Shown here: piece by piece, positions 36,946 through 44,153 of the stretch | Numbering within the stretch: the first letter of the stretch is position 1 | Layout: each line of letters opens with the position of its first letter | Source of the DNA: Paraburkholderia sp. Tr-20389 | Lineage (GTDB): Bacteria > Pseudomonadota > Gammaproteobacteria > Burkholderiales > Burkholderiaceae | DNA length: 64,000 nt | NCBI RefSeq assembly: GCF_017104565.1 | Contig: NZ_JAAGPD010000002.1 | Span: 1 to 64,000 of the forward strand | Reading direction: 5' to 3' | Made by a program: the position numbers and the translations under genes | Notes under the pieces: model-generated | Seen by the model: the letters and a program-made list of their open reading frames with translations, nothing else | What the model was told of the DNA's origin: nothing | Databases searched by the model: none

Positions 36946-38109
36946 TCAACCTTCGACGCCTTCACCTTCGTCGACAGCGGGACCGACATAATGCGCGCGA
37001 GGCCGCAGCAGCGTTCCGCCCATCATCTGTTCGATCGAATGCGCGGCCCAACCGACGCTCCTCGCAACAGCGAACAACGCGAACGCCGCGTCTCGTTGCA
37101 GCTGACAATGCTCGACGAGCGCGGCAAGCGCCACATCGATGGTCGGCTGCTTGCCCGTCAGCCGATCGACGCAACGGATCAGCTCGCCCGTCGTTTCCGA
37201 AGGCGTCAACATCGACAGCAGATAAGCCGCTCGCGGATCGCCCTGCGGATAGAGTTCATGTCCGAAGCCAGGCAACGAAGCGCTCTCGGCCAGCCTGCTT
37301 CGCACTGTCTGCTCGATCCCCGCGCGATGCGCATCGTCGAGCAGCCGATACACGCGCGCGATTGCGTCGCCGTGCAATGGTCCGGAAAACGCGGCAAGAC
37401 CCGCCAGTACGCAGGCGCCGAGCGACGCGCCCGTCGACGCAGCCACACGCGCGGCGAAGGACGAACTCGTCAGTTCCTGATCGGCAAGCAGCACCAGCGT
37501 CTGACGCAGCAGATCCGCATGTTTCCCGGCACGCCATGCCCCCGCGATACGCAGATGCAGCGGCCCTTCATCCGCTGGAAGCTCGACGAAGCCGCTGGCA
37601 AGACGGCCCACGAGTTCAGCCGCTTCGGCATGCATGCCGGCGACATCGCGCGCACTGCCTGAACAGCTTCGAGCCGCCGCCATACTCATCGCTGCGAAGA
37701 CGCGGGCTCTGGCAGGGCCGTCGATCTCCAACGCCTCGAACGCGGGAAAGCAAGGCGGTTCGAGCGAGTCCCACAAGAGTTGGGCGGCCTCTTCCAGCGT
37801 CGCCGTCGCCGCCAGATGAATTGCGTCTTTTCCTCGGTAATAGAGACGTCCGCGAACGATCGTCGAGATGTGCGTATTGATGATCGGCTCGCCCCACGCC
37901 ATCGTGCTTGCCGCGATGTTCTTACGCGCCCGCCCCAGGTCGCGCTTTTTCATCAGCGCCGATATATCCGACGAACGGTAGAGCTTGCGGCTCGTGTGAT
38001 CGGGGTCCCAGCGCACTTCGATCTGCCCGCGGCTGACATAGGCGTACAGCGTCTGTTTGCGCACGCCGAGCGCCTCGCACGCCTCCTCCTGTGTCATCCA
38101 GTTCTTCAC
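36946..38109 (-). CDS. Citrate synthase-like protein with N-terminal helix-turn-helix
   Basis: 387 residues from GTG (or 383 from the ATG four codons on). Residues 1-60 are an excisionase/MerR-like DNA-binding domain (MTQEEACEALGVRKQTLYAYVSRGQIEVR, then RKLYRSSDISALMKKR). The rest is a citrate synthase fold with H246 (SGPLHGDA), H284 (PGFGHELY) and D325 (PTIDVALAAL), but the usual HELxxS histidine is glutamine (DQELTSSSF, Q211). A perfect palindrome abuts the start codon. Divergent from an MFS/2-hydroxyacid dehydrogenase operon. It may be a catalytic 2-methylcitrate/citrate synthase relative, a regulator sensing an acyl-CoA or oxo acid, or both. Confidence 0.82.
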   Translation of the reverse strand: MKNWMTQEEACEALGVRKQTLYAYVSRGQIEVRWDPDHTSRKLYRSSDISALMKKRDLGRARKNIAASTMAWGEPIINTHISTIVRGRLYYRGKDAIHLAATATLEEAAQLLWDSLEPPCFPAFEALEIDGPARARVFAAMSMAAARSCSGSARDVAGMHAEAAELVGRLASGFVELPADEGPLHLRIAGAWRAGKHADLLRQTLVLLADQELTSSSFAARVAASTGASLGACVLAGLAAFSGPLHGDAIARVYRLLDDAHRAGIEQTVRSRLAESASLPGFGHELYPQGDPRAAYLLSMLTPSETTGELIRCVDRLTGKQPTIDVALAALVEHCQLQRDAAFALFAVARSVGWAAHSIEQMMGGTLLRPRAHYVGPAVDEGEGVEG

Positions 38110-38110
38110 G

Positions 38111-38127
38111 TTGATTGACTCAATCAA
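38111..38127. promoter_or_regulatory. Perfect 17-base palindrome at the start of the HTH-citrate synthase gene
   Basis: TTGATTGA-C-TCAATCAA, two perfect eight-base arms around one base. It lies one base upstream of the GTG start and 141 bases from the divergent MFS start. The spacing of the half sites (TTGAT and ATCAA seven apart) does not fit an FNR box. Autorepression by the adjacent helix-turn-helix protein is the simplest reading. Confidence 0.6.
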
Positions 38128-38267
38128 GGTTGACGGTCTTGGGTGCCGCCGGTTTAATGCAAAACACAAACACACCTAAAAGAACCGGACAGGCATTCGC
38201 ACATGCTGCATGTCGTTCGCGTTCCCATTCTTGCGACCTGTTCAGGGGCACCAAGGAGGAGATATCG

Positions 38268-39623
38268 ATGGCTTCACACCGAACGAGTGAGTATATATCC
38301 ACCGCGTCGGAACGCATGACGCGCACCCGCTACTCGATCCTCGCGACGATCCTGTTGCTCGCGACGGTCGCCTATGCGGACCGCGCGATCCTGTCGATCG
38401 CGGGTCCGGGCATTTCGAAGCAATTCGGACTGAACCACGTGCAGCTGGGCTACGTGCTGTCGGCGTTCAGCTGGGCGTACGTGGTCGGGCAGATTCCCGG
38501 CGGCCTGCTGCTCGACCGGCTCGGCACCAAGAAGATGTATGGTGCAACGCTGATTCTGTGGTCGATCGCAACGATGCTGGTCGGCTTCATCGGCAACGTC
38601 ACGTCGGATCTCTCCGTTGCGCTCGCGCTGCTGTTCGCGTTGCGCTTCGCGCTCGGCCTGATCGAAGCGCCAAGCTTTCCCGCCAACGGGCGCGTCGCCG
38701 TCATGTGGTTTCCCAAGGAAGAGCGGGGGCTTGCGACGTCGTTGTTCGCGTCGGCGTCCTACTTCGCCGTCGCGATCTTCTCGCCGTTCGCGGGCTGGCT
38801 CACGGCAAAATACGGCTGGCCCGCGCCGTTCATTGCGCTCGGCCTGATCGGCATTGCTGCGGCAGGACTGTGGGCTGTCGTGATGCACGAGCCGCGCAAT
38901 CATCCGCGCGTCTCCAGTGCCGAACTCGATCACATCGTCGCCGGCGGCGCAATGATCGATATCGACTCGAAACACGAACTGCAATCGCGACCCGCTGTAT
39001 CGTGGGCGATGGCGCGCACGCTGCTCGGCAACCGGATGCTGTGGTGTTCGTACATCGGCCAGTACTGCACGATCGCGCTCAGCTATTTCTTCATCACGTG
39101 GTTTCCAATCTACCTGGTCCAGGCACGCGGCATGAACGTGATGGAAGCAGGCTTTGCGACGATGATTCCCGCCGTGTCCGGCTTTCTCGGCGGTATCGCC
39201 GGCGGCGTGATTTCCGACATGCTGATCCGCCACGGCTGGAGCGTATCGTGGGCGCGCAAGACGCCGTATATCGTCGGCATGCTGGTGGGTTGCTGCCTCG
39301 TGCTGTCGGCTTTCACCGAAAGCAATGCCGTGATCGTCGGACTCATGACGCTGGCCTTCTTCGGCAAAGGCGCGGCTGCGGGTGCGGGCACCTGGGCCAT
39401 CGTCAGCGATACCGCACCGCGCGAAGCAGTGGGCCTTGCGGGCGCGATCTTCAATTGCGTGGGCAACATCGGCGGTATCGTCACGCCGATCGCTTTCGGC
39501 TACATCGTGCAGGCGACGGGTGGCTACACGGTCGGACTCTACTTCGTGGCCGCGCATTGCCTTGTCGCTGCCGTCGTCTATCTGCTGTTCATGGGCAACA
39601 TCCAGCGCGTGAAGATGAACTGA
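38268..39623 (+). CDS. MFS transporter, anion:cation symporter type
   Basis: 451 residues with 12 membrane segments. RTRYSILATILLLATVAYADRAILSIAGPGISKQFGL and GQIPGGLLLDRLGTKKMYG are the marks of the ACS family (galactonate, glucarate, hexuronate transporters). FAWP-like VMWFPKEERGLATSLF is also conserved. CCAAGGAGGAG upstream gives a very strong ribosome binding site and fixes the start. It pairs with the 2-hydroxyacid dehydrogenase downstream, so a sugar acid or hydroxy acid is the likely cargo. Confidence 0.9.
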   Translation: MASHRTSEYISTASERMTRTRYSILATILLLATVAYADRAILSIAGPGISKQFGLNHVQLGYVLSAFSWAYVVGQIPGGLLLDRLGTKKMYGATLILWSIATMLVGFIGNVTSDLSVALALLFALRFALGLIEAPSFPANGRVAVMWFPKEERGLATSLFASASYFAVAIFSPFAGWLTAKYGWPAPFIALGLIGIAAAGLWAVVMHEPRNHPRVSSAELDHIVAGGAMIDIDSKHELQSRPAVSWAMARTLLGNRMLWCSYIGQYCTIALSYFFITWFPIYLVQARGMNVMEAGFATMIPAVSGFLGGIAGGVISDMLIRHGWSVSWARKTPYIVGMLVGCCLVLSAFTESNAVIVGLMTLAFFGKGAAAGAGTWAIVSDTAPREAVGLAGAIFNCVGNIGGIVTPIAFGYIVQATGGYTVGLYFVAAHCLVAAVVYLLFMGNIQRVKMN

Positions 39624-39669
39624 AGCAGGATCGACATTCGATCATGCCGTAATCGATGCAACATACCAG

Positions 39670-39693
39670 GCCCGGCGTGCCGATACGCCGGGC
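39670..39693 (+). promoter_or_regulatory. GC-rich hairpin between the MFS and dehydrogenase genes
   Basis: GCCCGGCGT and ACGCCGGGC form a perfect nine-base stem around GCCGAT. It ends 21 bases before the dehydrogenase ATG and is not followed by a T run, so it is more likely an mRNA stability or attenuation element than a simple terminator. Confidence 0.45.
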
Positions 39694-39714
39694 GCTCTTC
39701 ATGGAACACAGCTT

Positions 39715-40710
39715 ATGCAACAAGCCGACACGCTCAAGCCAGTCATCCTCAACGCAGCCGAATTGCCGGAGTGGACCCAGGCCGAACTCCGCGCGCTCTT
39801 CAACGTGCTCGAACTGCCGAAAGATCCTGACGCCGCGTCTGCGTTTCTTGCGGAACACGGCCATCGGGTACGCGGCATCGCGTTGCGCAAGACGAAGATC
39901 GATGCCGCGTTCCTCGATGCCTTGCCTTCCCTGGAGATCATTTCCAGCTATAGCGCCGGCCTCGACAACCTGGATGTGAAAGCCGCCAGGACGCGTGGCA
40001 TCCGGATCGAAAACACCTCGCACATTCTTGCCGAAGACGTCGCCAATGCGGCCGTCGGTCTGGCGCTTGCCGTCACGCGAGATTTCGTCAACGCCGACGC
40101 CTTCGTTCGCGCGGGTGTCTGGCCCGAGCAGGGACAGTATCCTCTCGGACGGTCGATCTCGCGCATGAAGATCGGCATCGTCGGACTAGGCACGATCGGC
40201 TCGGCGATCGCTTATCGGCTGCAAGCATTCGGCTCGAAGCTGGCGTATTTCGGCCCTTCGCGCAAACCCGTCGAGATGCCCTACTACGACGACATCGTCC
40301 GCCTCGCCCACGATTGCGACATGCTGATCCTGACCTGTCCGCTGTCTCCGGCGACGCATCATCTCGTCAATGCGGCCGTGCTCGATGCGCTGGGGCCGCG
40401 CGGGTTTCTCGTGAACATCGCTCGCGGTCCCGTGGTGGATGAACCCGCACTGATCGCCGCGCTGGCGGACAACAAAATCGCGGGCGCCGCGCTCGATGTC
40501 TTCGAACACGAACCGCTTGTTCCCGACGCGCTGATCCGCGATCGTAGAGTGGTGCTGACGCCGCATATCGGCTCCGCAACGAACGAAACGCGCCGAAGCA
40601 TGGCGGAGAACGTCGTCGATACGCTCGCGCAGCACTTTGGGATCACAGGACCTCGCAGCCACGCCGCGCAAAGCGATCGGGCTGACGTGGCCGTCGAGAA
40701 CATCGGCTGA
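39715..40710 (+). CDS. D-isomer-specific 2-hydroxyacid dehydrogenase
   Basis: 331 residues. The NAD(P) site is IGIVGLGTIGSAIA (GxGxxG at 157-162), and the catalytic triad is R237 (VNIARGPVVDE), E266 (DVFEHEP) and H284 (LTPHIGSAT). ISSYSAGLDNLDV is the substrate-domain motif of glyoxylate/hydroxypyruvate reductases. It likely reduces a 2-oxo acid such as hydroxypyruvate, glyoxylate or 2-ketogluconate. It follows the MFS gene after 91 bases and is probably in the same unit. Confidence 0.9.
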   Translation: MQQADTLKPVILNAAELPEWTQAELRALFNVLELPKDPDAASAFLAEHGHRVRGIALRKTKIDAAFLDALPSLEIISSYSAGLDNLDVKAARTRGIRIENTSHILAEDVANAAVGLALAVTRDFVNADAFVRAGVWPEQGQYPLGRSISRMKIGIVGLGTIGSAIAYRLQAFGSKLAYFGPSRKPVEMPYYDDIVRLAHDCDMLILTCPLSPATHHLVNAAVLDALGPRGFLVNIARGPVVDEPALIAALADNKIAGAALDVFEHEPLVPDALIRDRRVVLTPHIGSATNETRRSMAENVVDTLAQHFGITGPRSHAAQSDRADVAVENIG

Positions 40711-40750
40711 AAGAAGCGCGAGAACGCACGAAGCGAACGGGATGAGGCAA

Positions 40751-40792
40751 TGCAGGTTCTACGCGCAAGCGCTCGTAGCCGTCGAACCTGCA
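40751..40792 (+). terminator. Long inverted repeat after the dehydrogenase gene
   Basis: TGCAGGTTC and GAACCTGCA are perfect nine-base arms 24 bases apart, with an inner pairing CTACG/CGTAG. It lies 40 bases after the stop codon. There is no T run, so it may be a processing or bidirectional barrier structure. Confidence 0.35.
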
Positions 40793-40818
40793 AGGCTACA
40801 ACTTCCAATCGACACCTC

Positions 40819-40847
40819 TTCAAAACCGTTCGGTTAGTCGCTACAAT
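40819..40847 (+). promoter_or_regulatory. Likely promoter of tRNA-Leu
   Basis: TTCAAA, a 17-base spacer and TACAAT (40842-40847), which is 11 bases before the tRNA 5' end. The -10 matches the sigma-70 consensus at five of six positions and the -35 at four of six. Confidence 0.55.
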
Positions 40848-40858
40848 TGCGTCCCCTT

Positions 40859-40943
40859 GCCCAGGTGGCGGAATTGGTAGACGCACTATCTTGAGGGGGT
40901 AGCGCTGAAAGGCGTGCGGGTTCGAGTCCCGCCCTGGGCACCA
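40859..40943 (+). tRNA. tRNA-Leu (anticodon GAG)
   Basis: 85 bases with encoded CCA. The acceptor stem GCCCAGG pairs with CCTGGGC, the D arm contains AATTGGTAGAC, the anticodon stem CTATC/GGTAG encloses the loop TTGAGGG with anticodon GAG, a long variable arm (CGCTGAAAGGCG) is present as in class II tRNAs, and the T loop is GGTTCGAGTCC. Its 3' end is the integration site of the island that follows. Confidence 0.97.
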
Positions 40944-41045
40944 AAGGATATTCCGGCAATTGCCGCTTCATTCCAAGAAACCCCGCCAGATTAAGGTCTC
41001 GCGGGGTTTTTCTTTCCGTCACATGCCCGCTCGTCCCTTCGACAG
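40927..41045 (+). repeat. Left direct repeat (attL-like), includes tRNA-Leu 3' end
   Basis: Starts TCCCGCCCTGGGCACCA within the tRNA and continues through the terminator to TCGTCCCTTCGACAG. It matches 52706-52823 at roughly 110 of 119 positions, with one single-base gap and scattered substitutions. Confidence 0.85.
40978..41011 (+). terminator. Rho-independent terminator of tRNA-Leu
   Basis: AAACCCCGC pairs with GCGGGGTTT across a 14-base loop and the right arm runs into TTTTT. It lies 35 bases after the tRNA CCA and is contained in the left direct repeat. Confidence 0.85.
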
Positions 41046-41117
41046 CCGCGGGTTTCTGGTGGTATTTTTTGTTGGTATCGGGCGAGATTCCGCTCCTTCC
41101 GCCTTGGAGATACCACC

Positions 41118-41334
41118 AGCCGCTTACCGACGCCCAAGTCAGAAATGCCCGCTATAACCCGCAGGGAGTCGGTAACCGCCTGGCTGACGGCGGACGCATG
41201 TAGCTGCAACTCGGTAAGTCCGGCGCGAAATGCTGGCGCATGAACTACCGGTTCGCTGGCAAAGACAAGACTTTAGCGCTCGGCATTTATCCGAACGTCT
41301 CGCTTTCCTGCGCGTTATGCCGTCAACGGTCGGC
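41118..41334 (+). pseudogene. Truncated tyrosine-recombinase integrase (DUF4102 N-terminus)
   Basis: Reading after the lost start gives PLTDAQVRNARYNPQ, then LADGGRM, a TAG stop, LQLGKSGAKCWRMNYRFAGKDK and TLALGIYPNVSL, which is the arm-type DNA-binding domain of tRNA-targeting phage and island integrases. The initiator ATG appears as AG (one base lost after GATACCACC), one internal codon is a stop, and homology ends after about 70 codons. The catalytic domain is absent. Its place next to the tRNA 3' end fits an island integrase. Confidence 0.82.
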
Positions 41335-41364
41335 AAGTTCAAACTCGTCCTCCTCGCAAGCCCT

Positions 41365-41712
41365 CGACGTCACGGCTGTACTGCTATCCAGGTTTCTCGT
41401 TGCCACCGACGAAGGGGGTGCCATCGCGGGAAGCGTCTGTCTGGAACCTTTGCGAATGGATGCGTTGCTCAGGTCGCTGGCTGTCGATTTGCATCTGTGA
41501 GCAACGGGTTTCGGCACGTCTCTGCTTCATGCGATCGAACGGGAAGCCGAGGCGCGCATCTATGCGGCCTTGTGGCTCTTGCCAACGACCGCGCAGCGCT
41601 TTTCGAACATCGCGGCTACAGCGAAGTCGATCGAACCAGTGTGCCGGATGAGGTACGAGAAACAACTCAGTTAATGCGACTCTGCCCATCTACCGCCGTG
41701 TGCATCGCATGA
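41365..41712 (+). pseudogene. Arsenic-resistance N-acetyltransferase-like gene (arsN2 type), broken
   Basis: The frame gives FLVATDEGGAIAGSVCLEPLRMDALLRSLAV, a TGA at 41498-41500 where arginine is expected, then ATGFGTSLLHAIEREAEAR and LWLLPTTAQRF, followed by a one-base deletion near 41603 and FEHRGYSEVDRTSVPDEVRETTQ, LCPSTAVC. This is the GNAT fold of ArsN2-like proteins, which acetylate arsenic-related compounds. The broken integrase runs into it in the same frame, so a deletion probably joined them. No other ars gene is in the window. Confidence 0.75.
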
Positions 41713-42058
41713 TGCTCACACTCTACGCGCCATTGGTATTCAAACCTTTCAACGTCTGTTGACCGATTCCCCCTGCTGGGCCGAAGCTGATTATGGTTGA
41801 CTGAACCGGCGGTTTATCAGTCAGCGTCCTATTTCTGTCCCGTTTCCAGCCCTTATATCCGGCTATATTTTTCACGGTTCAAAGAGTCTTAATGTCAGCG
41901 CGACACCTTGCACCCGGCGCGACTCGCATCAATGGCAGCAGATCAGGGAGATCCCGCCGCGCGGCTGCATCCGTCGGCTGTCGCCGTGCGTACAAAGGGT
42001 ATGACGCGCCGCCGGTCTCATCGTCCGCTATCGGCCCGTCGCTGAGGGAGATCGCGCA
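41713..42058. other. 346-base region before the FAD oxidoreductase operon
   Basis: No gene seen. It contains the ECF-type promoter at 41966-41992. TTATATCCGGCTATATTTTT near 41850 is AT-rich and could hold another promoter, but no clear pair was identified. Confidence 0.5.
41966..41992 (+). promoter_or_regulatory. ECF-sigma promoter, copy 1 (FAD oxidoreductase-DUF1365-CFA operon)
   Basis: TGCATCC, 16 bases, CGTA. The same pattern with the same spacing occurs three more times in the island, each before an operon. It lies 66 bases before the ATG of the first gene, leaving a leader of about 60 bases. Confidence 0.75.
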
Positions 42059-43357
42059 ATGGATGTGCAGACGGCCACCTGTCCAGTTTCGCCCGGCAGT
42101 CGCGTCGCTGTCGTGGGCGCCGGTATTGCCGGGCTCGCGAGTGCGTATCTGCTCGCCCGCCGCCATCGCGTGACCCTTTTCGAAGCGTCGGGCTATGCCG
42201 GCGGCCACACGAATACCGTCGACGTCGAACTGGACGGCCTCACCCATCCCGTCGATGCCGGCTTTCTCGTCTTTAACGATCGCACCTATCCCAACCTGAT
42301 CGCCCTCTTCGACGAGCTTGGCGTCGAGTCACACGAAAGCGACATGACATTTTCCGTCTCGCTCGATCATGGCCGGCTCGAATGGGCCGGCACCAATCTG
42401 AACACCGTGTTCGCGCAGCGGCGCAATATGCTCTCGCCCAGCTTCCTGGCCATGTTGCGCGACATCATGCGTTTCAACTCGGCGGCTGAAACGCATCTCG
42501 CAGCGGCGGCCGCCAGCGGATGCTCGGTGGACGACCTGCTGACGGAAGGACGTTACGGCGCACCGTTCCGGCAGCACTACCTGTTGCCGATGGCAGCCGC
42601 GATCTGGTCGTGTGCGACGTCCGACGTGCTGCGCTTCCCCGCCGCGACCTTTTTGCGCTTCTGCCTGAACCATGCACTGCTGCAGGTCAATCGCCGTCCA
42701 CGCTGGAAAACAGTCGCAGGCGGCGCACGCGAGTACGTGCGCAGGATCGTCGCCACACTGGACGACGTTCGGACGAACGCGCCCGTCTTCGCGGTGCGCC
42801 GCACGCAGGATGGCGTCCTGATCGCGAGTGGATCAGGATGGGAGCGCTACGACGCCGTCGTTCTCGCCACGCACGCGCCCGATACGCTGCGTCTTCTCGA
42901 AGACCCCGGCGAGGACGAACGTGGTGTGCTCGGTGCGATTCGCTATCAACCCAATGTCGCGTGGCTGCACACCGACGCGGCATTGCTCCCGCGCCGCGAG
43001 CGGGTATGGTCCGCGTGGAACTATGTGTCGCAAGGCGCAAACAGCATGCGGCCGGTCTGCGTGAGCTATCTGATCAACCGTCTGCAGCCGTTGCAGTTCA
43101 GGAGCCCCGTAATCGTGACGCTCAATCCTTCACGACCGCCTTCACACGAAACGATCCTTAAGCGCTTCGACTACGATCATCCGCTGCTCGACAGCGCGGC
43201 CGTTGCTGCTCAAACTCACCTCCCTTCGTTGCAGGGCGTGCGGCGCACGTGGTTCGCGGGCGCATGGGCGGGCTATGGCTTTCATGAGGACGGGCTGAAG
43301 TCGGCGCTGCGCGTTGCGTGCGACTTCGGCGTCGAACCCGCATGGTCCGTGCGATGA
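42059..43357 (+). CDS. FAD-dependent amine-oxidase-like oxidoreductase of a fatty-acid-modification operon
   Basis: 432 residues. The FAD site is VAVVGAGIAGLASAYLLARRHRVTLFEAS with GGHTNTVDVELDG, followed by VDAGFLVFNDRTYPNL, and the C-terminus FAGAWAGYGFHEDGLKSAL closes the FAD domain. Proteins of this kind are regularly found with DUF1365 and cyclopropane-fatty-acid synthase genes in proteobacteria, often under stress sigma factors; they probably oxidise a modified acyl chain. The stop overlaps the DUF1365 start (ATGA). First gene of the operon, behind the ECF promoter. Confidence 0.87.
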   Translation: MDVQTATCPVSPGSRVAVVGAGIAGLASAYLLARRHRVTLFEASGYAGGHTNTVDVELDGLTHPVDAGFLVFNDRTYPNLIALFDELGVESHESDMTFSVSLDHGRLEWAGTNLNTVFAQRRNMLSPSFLAMLRDIMRFNSAAETHLAAAAASGCSVDDLLTEGRYGAPFRQHYLLPMAAAIWSCATSDVLRFPAATFLRFCLNHALLQVNRRPRWKTVAGGAREYVRRIVATLDDVRTNAPVFAVRRTQDGVLIASGSGWERYDAVVLATHAPDTLRLLEDPGEDERGVLGAIRYQPNVAWLHTDAALLPRRERVWSAWNYVSQGANSMRPVCVSYLINRLQPLQFRSPVIVTLNPSRPPSHETILKRFDYDHPLLDSAAVAAQTHLPSLQGVRRTWFAGAWAGYGFHEDGLKSALRVACDFGVEPAWSVR

Positions 43358-44151
43358 ACGGGACATCATCCAATCAGGCAGCATGGCTGCTGTCTGGTCA
43401 CGTTGCTCACGAACGGATGCACCCCGTGCGTCACCGTTTCGTCTATCCCGTGTTCTGCATTCGATGCGATCTCGCGAGGCTTCCGGAACTGGATTGCTGG
43501 TGGCTGGGCGTCGATCGTCTTCGACCGCTGAGTCTGATGAGGCGCGACTATGGCGCATGCGACGGCACCGATCCGCTCGCGTGGATACACGGCAAGTTCG
43601 CAGACGCAGGCGTCGACCTCGACGGCGGCTCTATCTGGCTGCAAACCTTTCCACGCATATTCGGCTACGCGTTCAACCCGGTCAGCTTCTGGCTCTGTCA
43701 CGACCGTGACGGCAATCTGCGCGTCTTGCTCGCCGAGGTGCGCAACACATTCGGCGAGCGCCATTCGTATGTGCTCAAAGCAGCGGACAACCGTCCTGTC
43801 GACGCGAATACCCAACTCGTTTGCACGAAGACGCTGCACGTGTCTCCGTTTTGTCGCGTCGAAGGCCACTATGTCTTCCGCATCCGCGAGAGTGCGCACG
43901 CATCCTCGATCTCCATCGACTATCACGATGCGCAAGGGCTCCTGATCCGCACGGCCATTTCGCTCGACAAACACCCTCTTACACGCGCCAGTGCGTTGCG
44001 CGCGCTCGCACGGCAACCGCTTCTCACGGTCGGCGTGATCGTGCGCATTCATTGGCAGGCGCTGCACCTGTGGCTCAGAAAGGTGCCCTTTCACGGCAGA
44101 CAACCGCCATCGCCTCACTCTCATCAAACAACAACCAACGAGGAATCGTGA
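43354..44151 (+). CDS. DUF1365-containing protein
   Basis: 265 residues. LLSGHVAHERMHPVRHRFVYPVFCIRCDL, FPRIFGYAFNPVSFWLCHDRDGNLRVLLAEVRNTFGERHSY and VSPFCRVEGHYVFRI are the DUF1365 hallmarks. The family is of unknown biochemical function but nearly always sits between an FAD amine oxidoreductase and a CFA synthase, as here. Translation is coupled to the preceding gene by an ATGA overlap, and the CFA gene starts two bases after its stop. Confidence 0.9.
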   Translation: MNGTSSNQAAWLLSGHVAHERMHPVRHRFVYPVFCIRCDLARLPELDCWWLGVDRLRPLSLMRRDYGACDGTDPLAWIHGKFADAGVDLDGGSIWLQTFPRIFGYAFNPVSFWLCHDRDGNLRVLLAEVRNTFGERHSYVLKAADNRPVDANTQLVCTKTLHVSPFCRVEGHYVFRIRESAHASSISIDYHDAQGLLIRTAISLDKHPLTRASALRALARQPLLTVGVIVRIHWQALHLWLRKVPFHGRQPPSPHSHQTTTNEES

Positions 44152-44153
44152 CC

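Noticed and set aside
38111-38127. FNR box reading of the palindrome before the citrate synthase-like gene
   Set aside because: The half sites TTGAT and ATCAA are seven bases apart, not four, so it does not fit FNR/ANR geometry; treated as a distinct operator.
38274-39557. Minus-strand open frame of 427 codons opposite the MFS transporter
   Set aside because: Composition is that of a shadow frame (His/Arg/Asp/Gln rich) and the MFS gene is certain.
40859-40943. Possibility that the tRNA is itself broken by the integration
   Set aside because: All stems pair, the long variable arm and CCA are intact, so the left copy is the functional tRNA and only the right copy is damaged.
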